Positions 1 through 5,868 of a DNA stretch of 8,216 bases are shown one piece after another. The DNA is from Acidobacteriota bacterium (GTDB lineage Bacteria; Acidobacteriota; Vicinamibacteria; Vicinamibacterales; JAFNAJ01): positions 1 to 8,216 of the forward strand of contig JAFNAJ010000162.1 in NCBI GenBank assembly GCA_017860085.1, read 5' to 3'. Under the pieces are notes generated by a model. That model had not been told where the DNA came from. It saw only the letters and a program-made list of their open reading frames with translations, and made no database searches. The translations under genes were made by a program, and so were the position numbers. Numbering within the stretch: position 1 is the stretch's first letter; every line of letters starts with the position of its first letter.

Positions 1-1362
1 CTCGAGGCTGTCGGGGTCGGTCGCCGAGGCGAGCTCCTTTCGCCGCAGGATGTGGACGGCGCCGACCGCGCCCATCACGGCGATCTGCGCGTTCGGCCAG
101 GCGAAGGCGAGATCGCTGCGCATCTGCTTCGAGCACATGGCCACGTACGCTCCGCCCATGGCCTTCCGCGTGACGATCGTGATCTTGGGGACCGTGGCCT
201 GGCAGAAGGCGTAGATCACCTTCGCGCCGTGCCGGATGATGCCGTAGTGCTCCTGGTCGACGCCCGGCAGGTACCCCGGCGTGTCCACGAAGGTCACGAC
301 AGGCACGTTGAAGGCGTCGCAAACGCTCACGAAGCGGGCGATCTTGTCGCTCGAGTCGATGTCGAGCGCGCCCGCGAGGTGCGTGGGCTCGTTGGCCACG
401 ATGCCGACGGAGTGGCCGTCGAGCCTCGCGAAGCCGACGATCGCATTCCGCGCGAAATACGGGTGGATCTCGAGGAAGCTGTCGCGATCGAACACCGCGT
501 CGATCACCTCGTGCATGTCGTACGGCTCGTTCTCGACCGCGGGCACGATGCTGTTGAGCGCTTCCTCCATCCGGTCCGCTGGATCGTGCGGGACGACCTG
601 GGGCGGGTCCTCCGTGTTGTTCTGCGGCAGGTAGGACAGCAACACCTTCACCAGGTCGATGGCCTGGTTCTCGCTCTCGGCGAGCAGGTGCGCCACGCCG
701 CTGCGGCTGTTGTGCACCACGGGTCCGCCGAGTTCCGTCGCATTCACCTGTTCGCCCGTGACCGCCCGTATGACCTCCGGCCCGGTGATGAACATGAAGC
801 TCGTCTGCCGCGCCATGATCACGAAGTCCGTCAGGGCTGGCGAGTAGACGGCTCCGCCGGCGCAGGGACCGAGCACGACCGAAATCTGCGGGATGACGCC
901 GGACGCGAGCACGTTCCTCGTGAACATCTCGCCGTACGCGGCCAGACTGCGCACGCCTTCCTGGATCCGCGCACCGCCCGAGTCGTTGAGCCCGATGATC
1001 GGGATGCCGCTCTCAATCGCGAGGTCGTGCACCCGGCAGATCTTCTGGGATTGCACCACGGACAGCGACCCGCCGAGGACGGTGAAGTCGTGCGCGAACA
1101 CCGCCACGCGACGGCCGTTCACCTTGCCGAAGCCCGCGACGACGCCGTCCCCGGGAAAACGCTGGGAGGCCATGCCGAAGTCGGAGCAGTTGTGCGTGGC
1201 CAGCGCGCCGATCTCCTGGAACGACGCGTCGTCGAGCAGCAGCGCCAACCGCTCGCGCGCGGTGAGCTTGCCGCGCTTGCGCTGGTCTTCCACGCGCTGT
1301 GGCCCGCCTCCGGCGAGGGCCTTCTCCCGCATCTCACGCAATTGGGTGAGCAGGTCGCTCAT
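1..1362 (-). CDS. Acyl-CoA carboxylase beta (carboxyltransferase) subunit, C-terminus cut by window edge
   Basis: This is the carboxyltransferase subunit of a biotin-dependent acyl-CoA carboxylase (propionyl-CoA, methylmalonyl-CoA or similar). It moves the carboxyl group from carboxybiotin to an acyl-CoA in the cytoplasm. The frame is open without a stop for 454 codons, from an ATG at 1362 to base 1. Family members are usually about 510-530 aa, so roughly the last 60-70 residues lie outside the window. It begins MSDLLTQLREMREKALAGGG. Visible motifs are NDSGGARIQEG at residues 126-136, the N-lobe loop GPCAGGAVYSPA at 165-176, DTPGYLPGVDQE in the C-lobe, and the second loop RKAMGGAYVAM at 399-409. 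The start is supported by a strong Shine-Dalgarno (GGAGG at 1373-1369, six bases before the ATG). Acyl-CoA specificity partly depends on the residue after GGAY. Here it is Val, which I cannot assign to one substrate, so no gene symbol is given. A biotin carboxylase subunit is not in view. The family call is very secure. Confidence 0.96.
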   Translation of the reverse strand, partial: MSDLLTQLREMREKALAGGGPQRVEDQRKRGKLTARERLALLLDDASFQEIGALATHNCSDFGMASQRFPGDGVVAGFGKVNGRRVAVFAHDFTVLGGSLSVVQSQKICRVHDLAIESGIPIIGLNDSGGARIQEGVRSLAAYGEMFTRNVLASGVIPQISVVLGPCAGGAVYSPALTDFVIMARQTSFMFITGPEVIRAVTGEQVNATELGGPVVHNSRSGVAHLLAESENQAIDLVKVLLSYLPQNNTEDPPQVVPHDPADRMEEALNSIVPAVENEPYDMHEVIDAVFDRDSFLEIHPYFARNAIVGFARLDGHSVGIVANEPTHLAGALDIDSSDKIARFVSVCDAFNVPVVTFVDTPGYLPGVDQEHYGIIRHGAKVIYAFCQATVPKITIVTRKAMGGAYVAMCSKQMRSDLAFAWPNAQIAVMGAVGAVHILRRKELASATDPDSLE

Positions 1363-1368
1363 CGCCTT

Positions 1369-1373
1369 CCTCC
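1369..1373 (-). promoter_or_regulatory. Shine-Dalgarno of the acyl-CoA carboxylase gene
   Basis: The minus strand reads GGGAGGAAGG over 1374-1365. The GGAGG core lies six bases before the ATG at 1362, which is textbook spacing and fixes the start codon. It is one of the few strong ribosome binding sites in the window; the DUF4097 and membrane-protein genes lack one. Confidence 0.75.
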
Positions 1374-1638
1374 CTGACAGCTTCGAGTCGTCTGGTCAGT
1401 ATGGGTCCCTGGGCTTCGACCAATGTGCTCGACGGCCGCCGGGCACGCCTGACTGCGCGAGCCTGCCCAGCGGCAAGCGCGCCGGTGCCTAGAACGATAC
1501 GTCCATTCGTGTCCTTTGGAACATCGGCAGCACCGAGCCACTGGACCGTCGACCGACATCCCGGCTGCCCCCTCAGAACGCACGTGGGGATCAGGATCAT
1601 CAGTCACGAGCCGCGCAGCCAGGCAGTCGTCATTCGGT

Positions 1639-1644
1639 TATGCT
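1639..1644 (+). promoter_or_regulatory. Possible -10 box for the membrane-protein gene
   Basis: TATGCT sits in a locally AT-richer patch (GGTTATGCTTACAGT). It would place the transcription start near 1651, about 23 bases before the ATG at 1674. No -35 hexamer is recognisable 16-18 bases upstream, so this is a weak call. If real, it argues against a longer protein starting at 1401. Confidence 0.2.
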
Positions 1645-1673
1645 TACAGTCCACTGCACGTTCGGCCGCACCG

Positions 1674-3209
1674 ATGGCTGACCCTCTCGGTCTTGCGTCT
1701 GGCGTCGTCCGCCTCGTCGCGCTCTGGATGGGGGCGATCGTCGCGTTCATGCTGCTGGCAACCGCCAATTCCGGCGGCTACCGCTTCGGCGTGGGCATCC
1801 CGGCCATCCTGGACGCACTTCAACCCGAGCTCTTTCCGCGCGACGGCCTCGTGTTCGGGCCGCAGGCGCGCCTGCTGCCGTTCGACGAGTTGACCGCGAG
1901 CGTGATGGCCATCACCGGCCTATCGCTGCCGGCGATCTTCGCCGCCCTGTACGTGCTGACGCTCATCCTCATCCTCGCGGGAGCCTGGGGCATCGGCCAG
2001 GCCCTCTACGGGCACGCGTGGTCCGTCGTCGCCCTGGCAGCCGCCCTGACGCTGCGTCATGCGATTGCGCGGGGCGCGGTCAACACGCTCGAGGGCTACG
2101 CGCATCCGCGGATGCTCGTTTTCGGCCTCGGTGCGGTGGCGCTGGCGGCGTGGCTGCGCGGCCACGCGCGCGTCGCGCTGGGCCTCGCGATCGCGAGCCT
2201 CGTCGTCCACCCGACCACCGCCGTCTTCTTCGTCATCTGGATTGGCGTCGCCGCGGCGGTCGACCAGGCGCAGATGCGCCGCTGGCTGCTCCTGGCGGCG
2301 GCCGTCGGCGCCGCGATCGGAGTCGTGGTACTAGTGAACCCGCCGAGCGGCGCGCCGCGCGTCATGGACCATGCCTGGGTCGCGGTGTTCGCCGGGAAGT
2401 CTTACGTCTTCCCCTCCGAGTGGCCGGCCGACGTGTGGCTGCTCCACCTGGCCTATCCCGCGGTGATCCTGGGACTCTATCGATGGCGCGCTCGCCTGGG
2501 CGTGGCCGTGCCGCGCGAGCGGGGCCTCGTCGCCGGCGTGCTGGTTCTCGTGGGATTTTGCCTGCTGGCTCTGCCCTTCGTGGCAGCGCGCTTCTCGTTC
2601 GCGGTGCAGGTGCAGCCGTCCCGGGTGTTCTGGATGGCCGACTTGATGGCGACCGTCTACCTGATCTGGCTGGCCGCGGAGAGCCCCTGCGTCGCGCGGT
2701 TCCAGGCACGCGGACTGGCGCCGATGCTCGTCGCAGCCCTGCTCGTGCTGGCCAGCGCCGCACGCGCCGCCTACGTGATGGTCGTCCTGCATCCGGAGCG
2801 ACGGCTGGTGCAGGCAGATTTGCCGCACACGCCTTGGACCGAGGCCCTTGGCTGGATTCGTGCGCACCGGCCGGCCGACACGCACCTCCTGCTCGATCCC
2901 AGGCACGCCTGGACCGTGGGCGCCAGTGGCCGCGTGGTCGCGGTGCGCGATGTCCTGCTCGAGGACGACACGGACACGGCCATGGCGTTCTATTCGCGCG
3001 ACCTGGCGATGCGGATCGCGGAGCGGCGGGCAGCGGTGGGTCGGTTCGACGCCCTGGACGAGGGCCGGGCCCTCGCCCTGGCGCGACGCTACGATCTGCA
3101 CTACCTGGTGTCGAGCGCGGCGCTCGCGCTGCCCGTCGCGTTCCAGAGCGACGGGGTGCGCGTATACGCGCTGCAACCGCCCGGCTCGCCCACGACGCCG
3201 GTTCCGTGA
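1674..3209 (+). CDS. Polytopic membrane protein with soluble C-terminal domain (GT-C-like architecture), function unknown
   Basis: A 511-aa integral membrane protein. Hydrophobic segments lie at about residues 12-31, 82-103, 114-128, 147-161, 166-192, 204-221, 255-269, 285-303, 318-335 and 350-372, roughly ten passes. A soluble tail of about 135 residues follows, starting near PWTEALGWIRAHRPADTHLL (387-406). A long first loop between segments one and two (about 32-80, with FPRDG and LPFDE) followed by many helices and a soluble tail is the layout of GT-C type lipid-linked glycosyltransferases and related uncharacterised bacterial membrane proteins. The W..ALGWIR...PAD tail resembles those families. 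I see no confirmed catalytic signature, so activity is not claimed. The frame is open back to an ATG at 1401, but the first 91 codons there are composition-driven sequence. I chose 1674 because hydrophobic, protein-like sequence begins there, although it lacks a Shine-Dalgarno. It is transcribed alone, divergent from the carboxylase and convergent with the DUF4097 gene. Confidence 0.8.
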   Translation: MADPLGLASGVVRLVALWMGAIVAFMLLATANSGGYRFGVGIPAILDALQPELFPRDGLVFGPQARLLPFDELTASVMAITGLSLPAIFAALYVLTLILILAGAWGIGQALYGHAWSVVALAAALTLRHAIARGAVNTLEGYAHPRMLVFGLGAVALAAWLRGHARVALGLAIASLVVHPTTAVFFVIWIGVAAAVDQAQMRRWLLLAAAVGAAIGVVVLVNPPSGAPRVMDHAWVAVFAGKSYVFPSEWPADVWLLHLAYPAVILGLYRWRARLGVAVPRERGLVAGVLVLVGFCLLALPFVAARFSFAVQVQPSRVFWMADLMATVYLIWLAAESPCVARFQARGLAPMLVAALLVLASAARAAYVMVVLHPERRLVQADLPHTPWTEALGWIRAHRPADTHLLLDPRHAWTVGASGRVVAVRDVLLEDDTDTAMAFYSRDLAMRIAERRAAVGRFDALDEGRALALARRYDLHYLVSSAALALPVAFQSDGVRVYALQPPGSPTTPVP

Positions 3210-3310
3210 AACTGTCGGCGCGCGCGTCGTACGCCAGGGCCTGGCCGTGCACGAACCGGTACCGCCTGCCGGACGTTGAAGATTAATGCGGGTGTGCGCG
3301 GCGTCGACCC
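3210..3310. other. Convergent intergenic gap
   Basis: About 101 bases lie between the tail-to-tail stops of the membrane-protein and DUF4097 genes. A bidirectional terminator would be expected here. The only dyad I see is GCCAGG-G-CCTGGC near 3233-3245, which makes a tiny hairpin and has no T run on either strand, so I do not call a terminator. Nothing else is recognised. Confidence 0.35.
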
Positions 3311-4285
3311 TCAAGGCGCCTCGGGTGTCCGTCTCAGCCGGATCGACCCACTGCCCGACCTGACCTGCACGGATGGACCGCCCGTGCCGAGCGCGCCGGC
3401 AACGTGCCGCTTGTCGATCGTGCCCGTGACGTCGAGTTCCTCGACGCGCACGCTGCCGGATCGGGTCGCGACGTCGAGCGCCGCCGCCGAGGCCGGATCG
3501 AGCGCGAGGTCGACGCTGCTCGAACTGGTCGTGATCTGCCACGGGCGCTGCGGCCGCCCGGAGACCGACACGTGACCGCTTCCGGTCTCGACGCGGAGGC
3601 CGCCGTCCACGCCATACAGGCTGACGGCGCTCGACTGCGTGCGCACGTGCACGTCGCCGGGACCGCTGAAGGTTGCCTTGACCGCGCCGCTGCCGGTGGC
3701 CGCCTCGAGCGACGCGGCGATTCGCTCGAACGTCAGCCCGCCGCTTTCCGTGGTCGCGTGGACGGATCCGCCCACGCCAGTGGCGGACACCGCTCCGGAC
3801 CCGCTCTTGACTTGGAGGTCGGCGCCCAGGTCGCGTAGGGTGATGGATCCCGACCCGCTCTCGACGGAGACGGCGCGGGTGGTCCCGGTGACGCTCACGG
3901 CGCCTGAATCCGTGCGGACGACGAGGGCGGTGGCCGGCGGCACTCGCACTTCGTAGCCGAGCGTGACAGCGGCCCGGGCGCGCGCATCGGCTGGCGGCCT
4001 CAGCACGAGCGTCGACCCCTCGCTGGTGATGGGCGGTGCCTCGGCCGTTGCCCGCGCCAGCGCGTCGGCGTCGGGCGGGACGGCCCATCCGATGCGGACG
4101 CGGGCCGTGCCGCCAACGACCACTTCCCCCGGCGCCCCGGCGACGATGGAGATACCCCCGCGCTCGGTGTGCACGTCGAGGGTGACGAGCCCCTCAGCCG
4201 GGAGCCGCTTCTCGAAGTGGTGGACCTGTGCGAGGCCGGGGTGGGCCGTGAGCGTGAGGACGGCGAGGAGCACTGCGGTGCGCAT
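3311..4285 (-). CDS. Exported DUF4097-family beta-repeat protein
   Basis: A 324-aa protein with an N-terminal signal peptide (MRTAVLLAVLTLTAHPGLAQ, cleavage after about residue 19 or 20), so it acts in the periplasm or at the cell surface. From about residue 38 it is built almost entirely of short beta-strand repeats around Ser-Gly turns: RTDSGAVSVTG (124-134), VESGSGSITL (141-150), VKSGSGAVSATG (159-170), TTESGGLTF (178-186), ATGSGAVKATF (196-206), RTQSSAVSLYG (215-225), VETGSGHVSVSG (232-243), TTSSSSVDL (252-260), ATRSGSVRVEEL (273-284) and VRSGSGSIRLRR (308-319). This is the DUF4097 pattern, expected to fold as a beta-helix or beta-solenoid. Family function is not established; members are often called adhesin-like, or sit next to anti-sigma or membrane-stress genes. 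Here it is monocistronic, with no sigma or anti-sigma partner. The frame extends 17 codons upstream to 4336, but 4285 is chosen because the signal peptide begins there. Confidence 0.9.
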   Translation of the reverse strand: MRTAVLLAVLTLTAHPGLAQVHHFEKRLPAEGLVTLDVHTERGGISIVAGAPGEVVVGGTARVRIGWAVPPDADALARATAEAPPITSEGSTLVLRPPADARARAAVTLGYEVRVPPATALVVRTDSGAVSVTGTTRAVSVESGSGSITLRDLGADLQVKSGSGAVSATGVGGSVHATTESGGLTFERIAASLEAATGSGAVKATFSGPGDVHVRTQSSAVSLYGVDGGLRVETGSGHVSVSGRPQRPWQITTSSSSVDLALDPASAAALDVATRSGSVRVEELDVTGTIDKRHVAGALGTGGPSVQVRSGSGSIRLRRTPEAP

Positions 4286-4619
4286 GGCCGCATAGTACAC
4301 CGGTGCGCGTGCACTTGGTCCGCGCCGCTGAACCACGTCCGCGCGCGCGTGACGCTCCTACTTCACCGGAACGGAGAGGCCCTCGAGCGGGCACCAGCCG
4401 GCCGCCAGGCTGACGACGCGGAGTGCCGACGCCTGCGTCAGTCGAAACACTTTCCGCGGCCAGACAGCCCCTGTTCGATACTTCTGCAGTCCGCAACTCG
4501 TTGGCAGGCCTGGACGGGCGCCGACGCGCCAGCACTGTCAATGATCCGAGCCAGCCTGGAGGAGATTCGGGCGAGAGGTGCCGTCCTCGCCTGACAGCGC
4601 ACGTCCGGCCAGGTGCGCC
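4286..4619. other. Gene-poor stretch between DUF4097 and the SDR remnant
   Basis: I looked in all frames for a gene or for the missing body of the neighbouring SDR and found nothing convincing. The open frames crossing it (minus 4541-4194 and 4635-4438, plus 4423-4764) translate to Arg/Pro/Ala-rich, domain-free sequence. The part around 4440-4500 is somewhat less GC-rich than its surroundings. It probably holds the upstream promoter sequence of the DUF4097 gene and decayed coding sequence. Confidence 0.4.
4292..4297 (-). promoter_or_regulatory. Putative -10 box giving a leaderless DUF4097 transcript
   Basis: The minus strand reads TACTAT over 4297-4292. If its last base is position -7, the predicted transcription start is 4285, exactly the A of the DUF4097 ATG. 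This agrees with the absence of any Shine-Dalgarno before that start. No clear -35 hexamer is visible. The same geometry recurs upstream of the SDR remnant and the S10 gene, which strengthens the call. Confidence 0.4.
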
Positions 4620-4751
4620 TCACCCGTCTCGACACCGCGCGACGCTGGCGCCCTCTTCGGCAAACCTCAGCGCGATGGCGCGCCCGATGCCGCTGCCGGC
4701 GCCCGTGACCCAGGCGACTTGCCCCGTAAACCGCCGTTGCCGCGTGCCCAT
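4620..4751 (-). pseudogene. N-terminal remnant of a short-chain dehydrogenase/reductase (SDR)
   Basis: An ATG at 4751 opens a 43-codon frame whose product starts MGTRQRRFTGQVAWVTGAGS and continues GIGRAIALRFAEEGASVARC before a TGA at 4620-4622. This is the start of a classical SDR: the first beta strand (QVAWVTG), the TGxxxGxG cofactor loop (TGAGSGIG, residues 16-23), helix A (RAIALRFAEEG) and the second beta strand (ASVA). The frame then departs from the family after Val37-Ala38 and stops. SDRs are usually about 250 aa, with an N..YxxxK active site that is absent here. I found no continuation in the other minus frames down to the DUF4097 gene, so this is a deletion remnant rather than a simple point frameshift. 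A -10-like TATCAT still lies just before the ATG. It is divergent from the ThuA gene. An alternative, that this is a translated micro-ORF, is possible but unlikely. Confidence 0.7.
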
Positions 4752-4760
4752 GGGAGTTGC

Positions 4761-4766
4761 ATGATA
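4761..4766 (-). promoter_or_regulatory. -10-like box of the SDR remnant
   Basis: The minus strand reads TATCAT over 4766-4761, predicting transcription from about 4754, three bases before the remnant's ATG at 4751. The gene body is lost but the start region looks preserved. No -35 element is evident. Confidence 0.35.
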
Positions 4767-4824
4767 GTCCGGACGTTGCCGGCGGATGCGCACGGCGCTC
4801 CGCCCGCCCTTTCAGGCCCCCTCT

Positions 4825-4830
4825 GGAGGA
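4825..4830 (+). promoter_or_regulatory. Shine-Dalgarno of the ThuA-domain gene
   Basis: GGAGGA lies eight bases before the ATG at 4839. It decides the start against the longer open frame beginning at 4578, whose first 87 codons overlap the SDR remnant and have no protein-like character. Confidence 0.7.
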
Positions 4831-4838
4831 ACGCGACC

Positions 4839-5645
4839 ATGCGACCGCGATCGTCGTTTCGCCTCGGCTCGGCGGTGCTGCTCTGGGCGGCGTTGGCCGC
4901 CTGCGCGCTCTCGACCGTCGCTTCCGGACAGTCCGTGCCCAAGAGGCGTGCGCTGGTCGTCTGGGGCGGCTGGGAGGGGCACGAGCCCAAGAAGGCGGTG
5001 GACATCTTCGTGCCTTGGCTGCAGCAGCAGGGGTTCGACGTCGTGCTGTCGAATTCGCTCGACTCCTACCGTGACGAGGCGACGATGAAAGGCCTGGCCC
5101 TGGTTGTCCAGAGCTGGACCATGGGGCAGATGACGCCCGACCAGGAGAAGGGGTTGCTCAACGCGATACGCGGCGGCACGGGCCTGGCGGGGTGGCACGG
5201 CGGGTTGTCCGACGCGTTCCGCGCCAACCCGGAGTACGAGTTCATGGTGGGCGGCGCATTTGCGGCGCACCCCGGCGGCATCGTCGACTACGAGGTGAAC
5301 CTGTCGCGCCCGGACGATCCGCTTACGCGGGGGCTGACCGATTTCGCGATGAAGTCGGAGCAGTACTACATGCTGGTGGACCCGAACGTGGAGGTGCTGG
5401 CGACGACGACGTTCCGGGGGGCGGCGGCGAAGGCCGCGCCGTGGATCGAGGGAGCGGTGATGCCGGTGGCGTGGAAGAAGCTCTACGGCAAGGGCCGGGT
5501 GTTCCACACCACGCTCGGACACGTGGCTGCCGACTTCGACGTGCCGCAGGCGCGCGAGATCGTCAAGCGCGGCCTGCTGTGGGCGGCGCGCGTCGAGGGC
5601 GCCGGCGACGATCCCAGGCCGACGAACCCGTACCGGGCCAAGTGA
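4839..5645 (+). CDS. Exported ThuA-domain protein (trehalose-utilisation-like)
   Basis: A 268-aa protein with an N-terminal export signal and one ThuA-like domain filling the rest. The domain is visible from RALVVWGGWEGHEPKKAVDIF (37-57), through LVVQSWTMGQMTPDQEKGL (88-106), GLAGWHGGLSDAFR (115-128, with the GWHGG hallmark), EQYYML (174-179) and the C-terminal signature PVAWKKLYGKGRVFHTTLGH (209-228). ThuA domains have a class I glutamine-amidotransferase-like fold and are linked to sugar metabolism: ThuA of rhizobia acts with ThuB in trehalose use, and related proteins are common in carbohydrate-degrading bacteria. The exact reaction of this member is unknown. The leader contains LAAC (Cys22), which fits a lipobox, but a type I cleavage near SGQ (29-31) is also possible. 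It is followed after 46 bases by a small ORF and then by the S10 peptidase-like gene on the same strand. Confidence 0.92.
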   Translation: MRPRSSFRLGSAVLLWAALAACALSTVASGQSVPKRRALVVWGGWEGHEPKKAVDIFVPWLQQQGFDVVLSNSLDSYRDEATMKGLALVVQSWTMGQMTPDQEKGLLNAIRGGTGLAGWHGGLSDAFRANPEYEFMVGGAFAAHPGGIVDYEVNLSRPDDPLTRGLTDFAMKSEQYYMLVDPNVEVLATTTFRGAAAKAAPWIEGAVMPVAWKKLYGKGRVFHTTLGHVAADFDVPQAREIVKRGLLWAARVEGAGDDPRPTNPYRAK

Positions 5646-5681
5646 CCCCTCAGGGCGTGGTCCATTCCCCGCGCCGGTAGT

Positions 5682-5688
5682 GAGGTGA
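5682..5688 (+). promoter_or_regulatory. Shine-Dalgarno of the 55-codon small ORF
   Basis: GAGGTGA ends three bases before the ATG at 5692, with the GAGG core six bases away. This is an almost perfect anti-16S match in an otherwise untranslated gap, and the main reason to take the small ORF seriously. Confidence 0.5.
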
Positions 5689-5691
5689 CCA

Positions 5692-5859
5692 ATGCGGCCG
5701 TTCGAGATGGCTCTCCTGACCGTGGTCGCAGTCGTCGGGCTGCTCGGCCACGCCATGGCCCGACATCGACACCGACGCAACGAGAACGACGCAACGAGAA
5801 CGACGGCGGCGCGCATGCGAGCAATTCACCCACAAAGAACACTCCCGTCGCGTTTATGA
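5692..5859 (+). CDS. Putative small membrane or secreted protein (55 aa)
   Basis: A short open frame from the ATG at 5692 to the TGA at 5857-5859, preceded by a strong Shine-Dalgarno. The product begins MRPFEMALLTVVAVVGLLGH, a hydrophobic stretch of about 17 residues suitable as one membrane helix or a signal peptide (AMA at 21-23 could be a cleavage site). It continues as a very basic, polar tail (ARHRHRRNENDATRTTAARM and onward). It lies 46 bases after the ThuA gene and its stop overlaps the putative -10 box of the S10 gene, so it may be co-transcribed with ThuA. I recognise no family. The tail contains a 14-bp tandem duplication whose length is not a multiple of three, so the C-terminal sequence could be recent. 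The gene may be real or chance. Confidence 0.4.
   Translation: MRPFEMALLTVVAVVGLLGHAMARHRHRRNENDATRTTAARMRAIHPQRTLPSRL
5773..5805 (+). repeat. Perfect 14-bp tandem duplication
   Basis: The unit cgacgcaacgagaa occurs at 5773-5786 and again, identical, at 5787-5800, followed by five bases (cgacg, 5801-5805) of a third copy. It lies in the tail of the small ORF at 5692. Because 14 is not divisible by three, gain or loss of a unit changes the frame downstream. Confidence 0.9.
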
Positions 5860-5860
5860 T
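5855..5860 (+). promoter_or_regulatory. Putative -10 box of the S10 peptidase-like gene
   Basis: TATGAT predicts transcription starting near 5867, two bases before the ATG at 5869. A GGGAGG at 5861-5866 also precedes the ATG, but only two bases separate them, which is too close for efficient Shine-Dalgarno pairing. It would lie upstream of the predicted transcript anyway. A leaderless mRNA is the simplest reading, unless the gene is read through from the ThuA operon. No clear -35 is seen. Confidence 0.4.
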
Positions 5861-5868
5861 GGGAGGCC

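Larger units (their letters stand above)
1363..1673. other. Divergent intergenic region between carboxylase and membrane-protein genes
   Basis: About 311 bases separate the two divergent starts and must contain the promoters for both. A minus-strand CATACT at 1402-1397 could serve as a -10 box for the carboxylase, giving a leader of about 28 bases that contains the Shine-Dalgarno. A plus-strand TATGCT at 1639-1644 could serve the membrane-protein gene. Neither has a clear -35 match. Open frames crossing this stretch (for example a plus frame starting at 1401, and minus frames ending in the carboxylase start) have low-complexity, Arg/Pro/Ala-rich translations with no domain and are probably not coding. 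No hairpin, riboswitch or repeat was recognised. Confidence 0.4.

Noticed and set aside
52..1377. Plus-strand 441-aa open frame opposite the carboxylase
   Set aside because: The product is Arg/His/Val/Asp-rich with no domain. It is the antisense image of a highly conserved gene in GC-rich DNA.
1401..1673. Upstream 91-codon extension of the membrane protein
   Set aside because: The extension has no membrane or signal character and overlaps the region needed for divergent promoters. The hydrophobic protein starts naturally at 1674.
3233..3245. GCCAGG-G-CCTGGC dyad as a bidirectional terminator
   Set aside because: The stem is very short once a minimal loop is allowed, and there is no T tract on either strand.
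2018..3286. Plus-strand 422-aa frame overlapping the membrane-protein gene
   Set aside because: Arg/Gly/Pro-rich alternate-frame translation without hydrophobic pattern or domain.
2331..4088. Minus-strand 585-aa open frame covering the membrane-protein and DUF4097 genes
   Set aside because: The translation is extremely Arg-rich and crosses two well-supported genes, one antisense and one in another frame. It is a composition artefact.
4578..4838. Upstream 87-codon extension of the ThuA protein
   Set aside because: It overlaps the SDR remnant in antisense, would bury the signal peptide inside the protein, and ignores the good Shine-Dalgarno before 4839.
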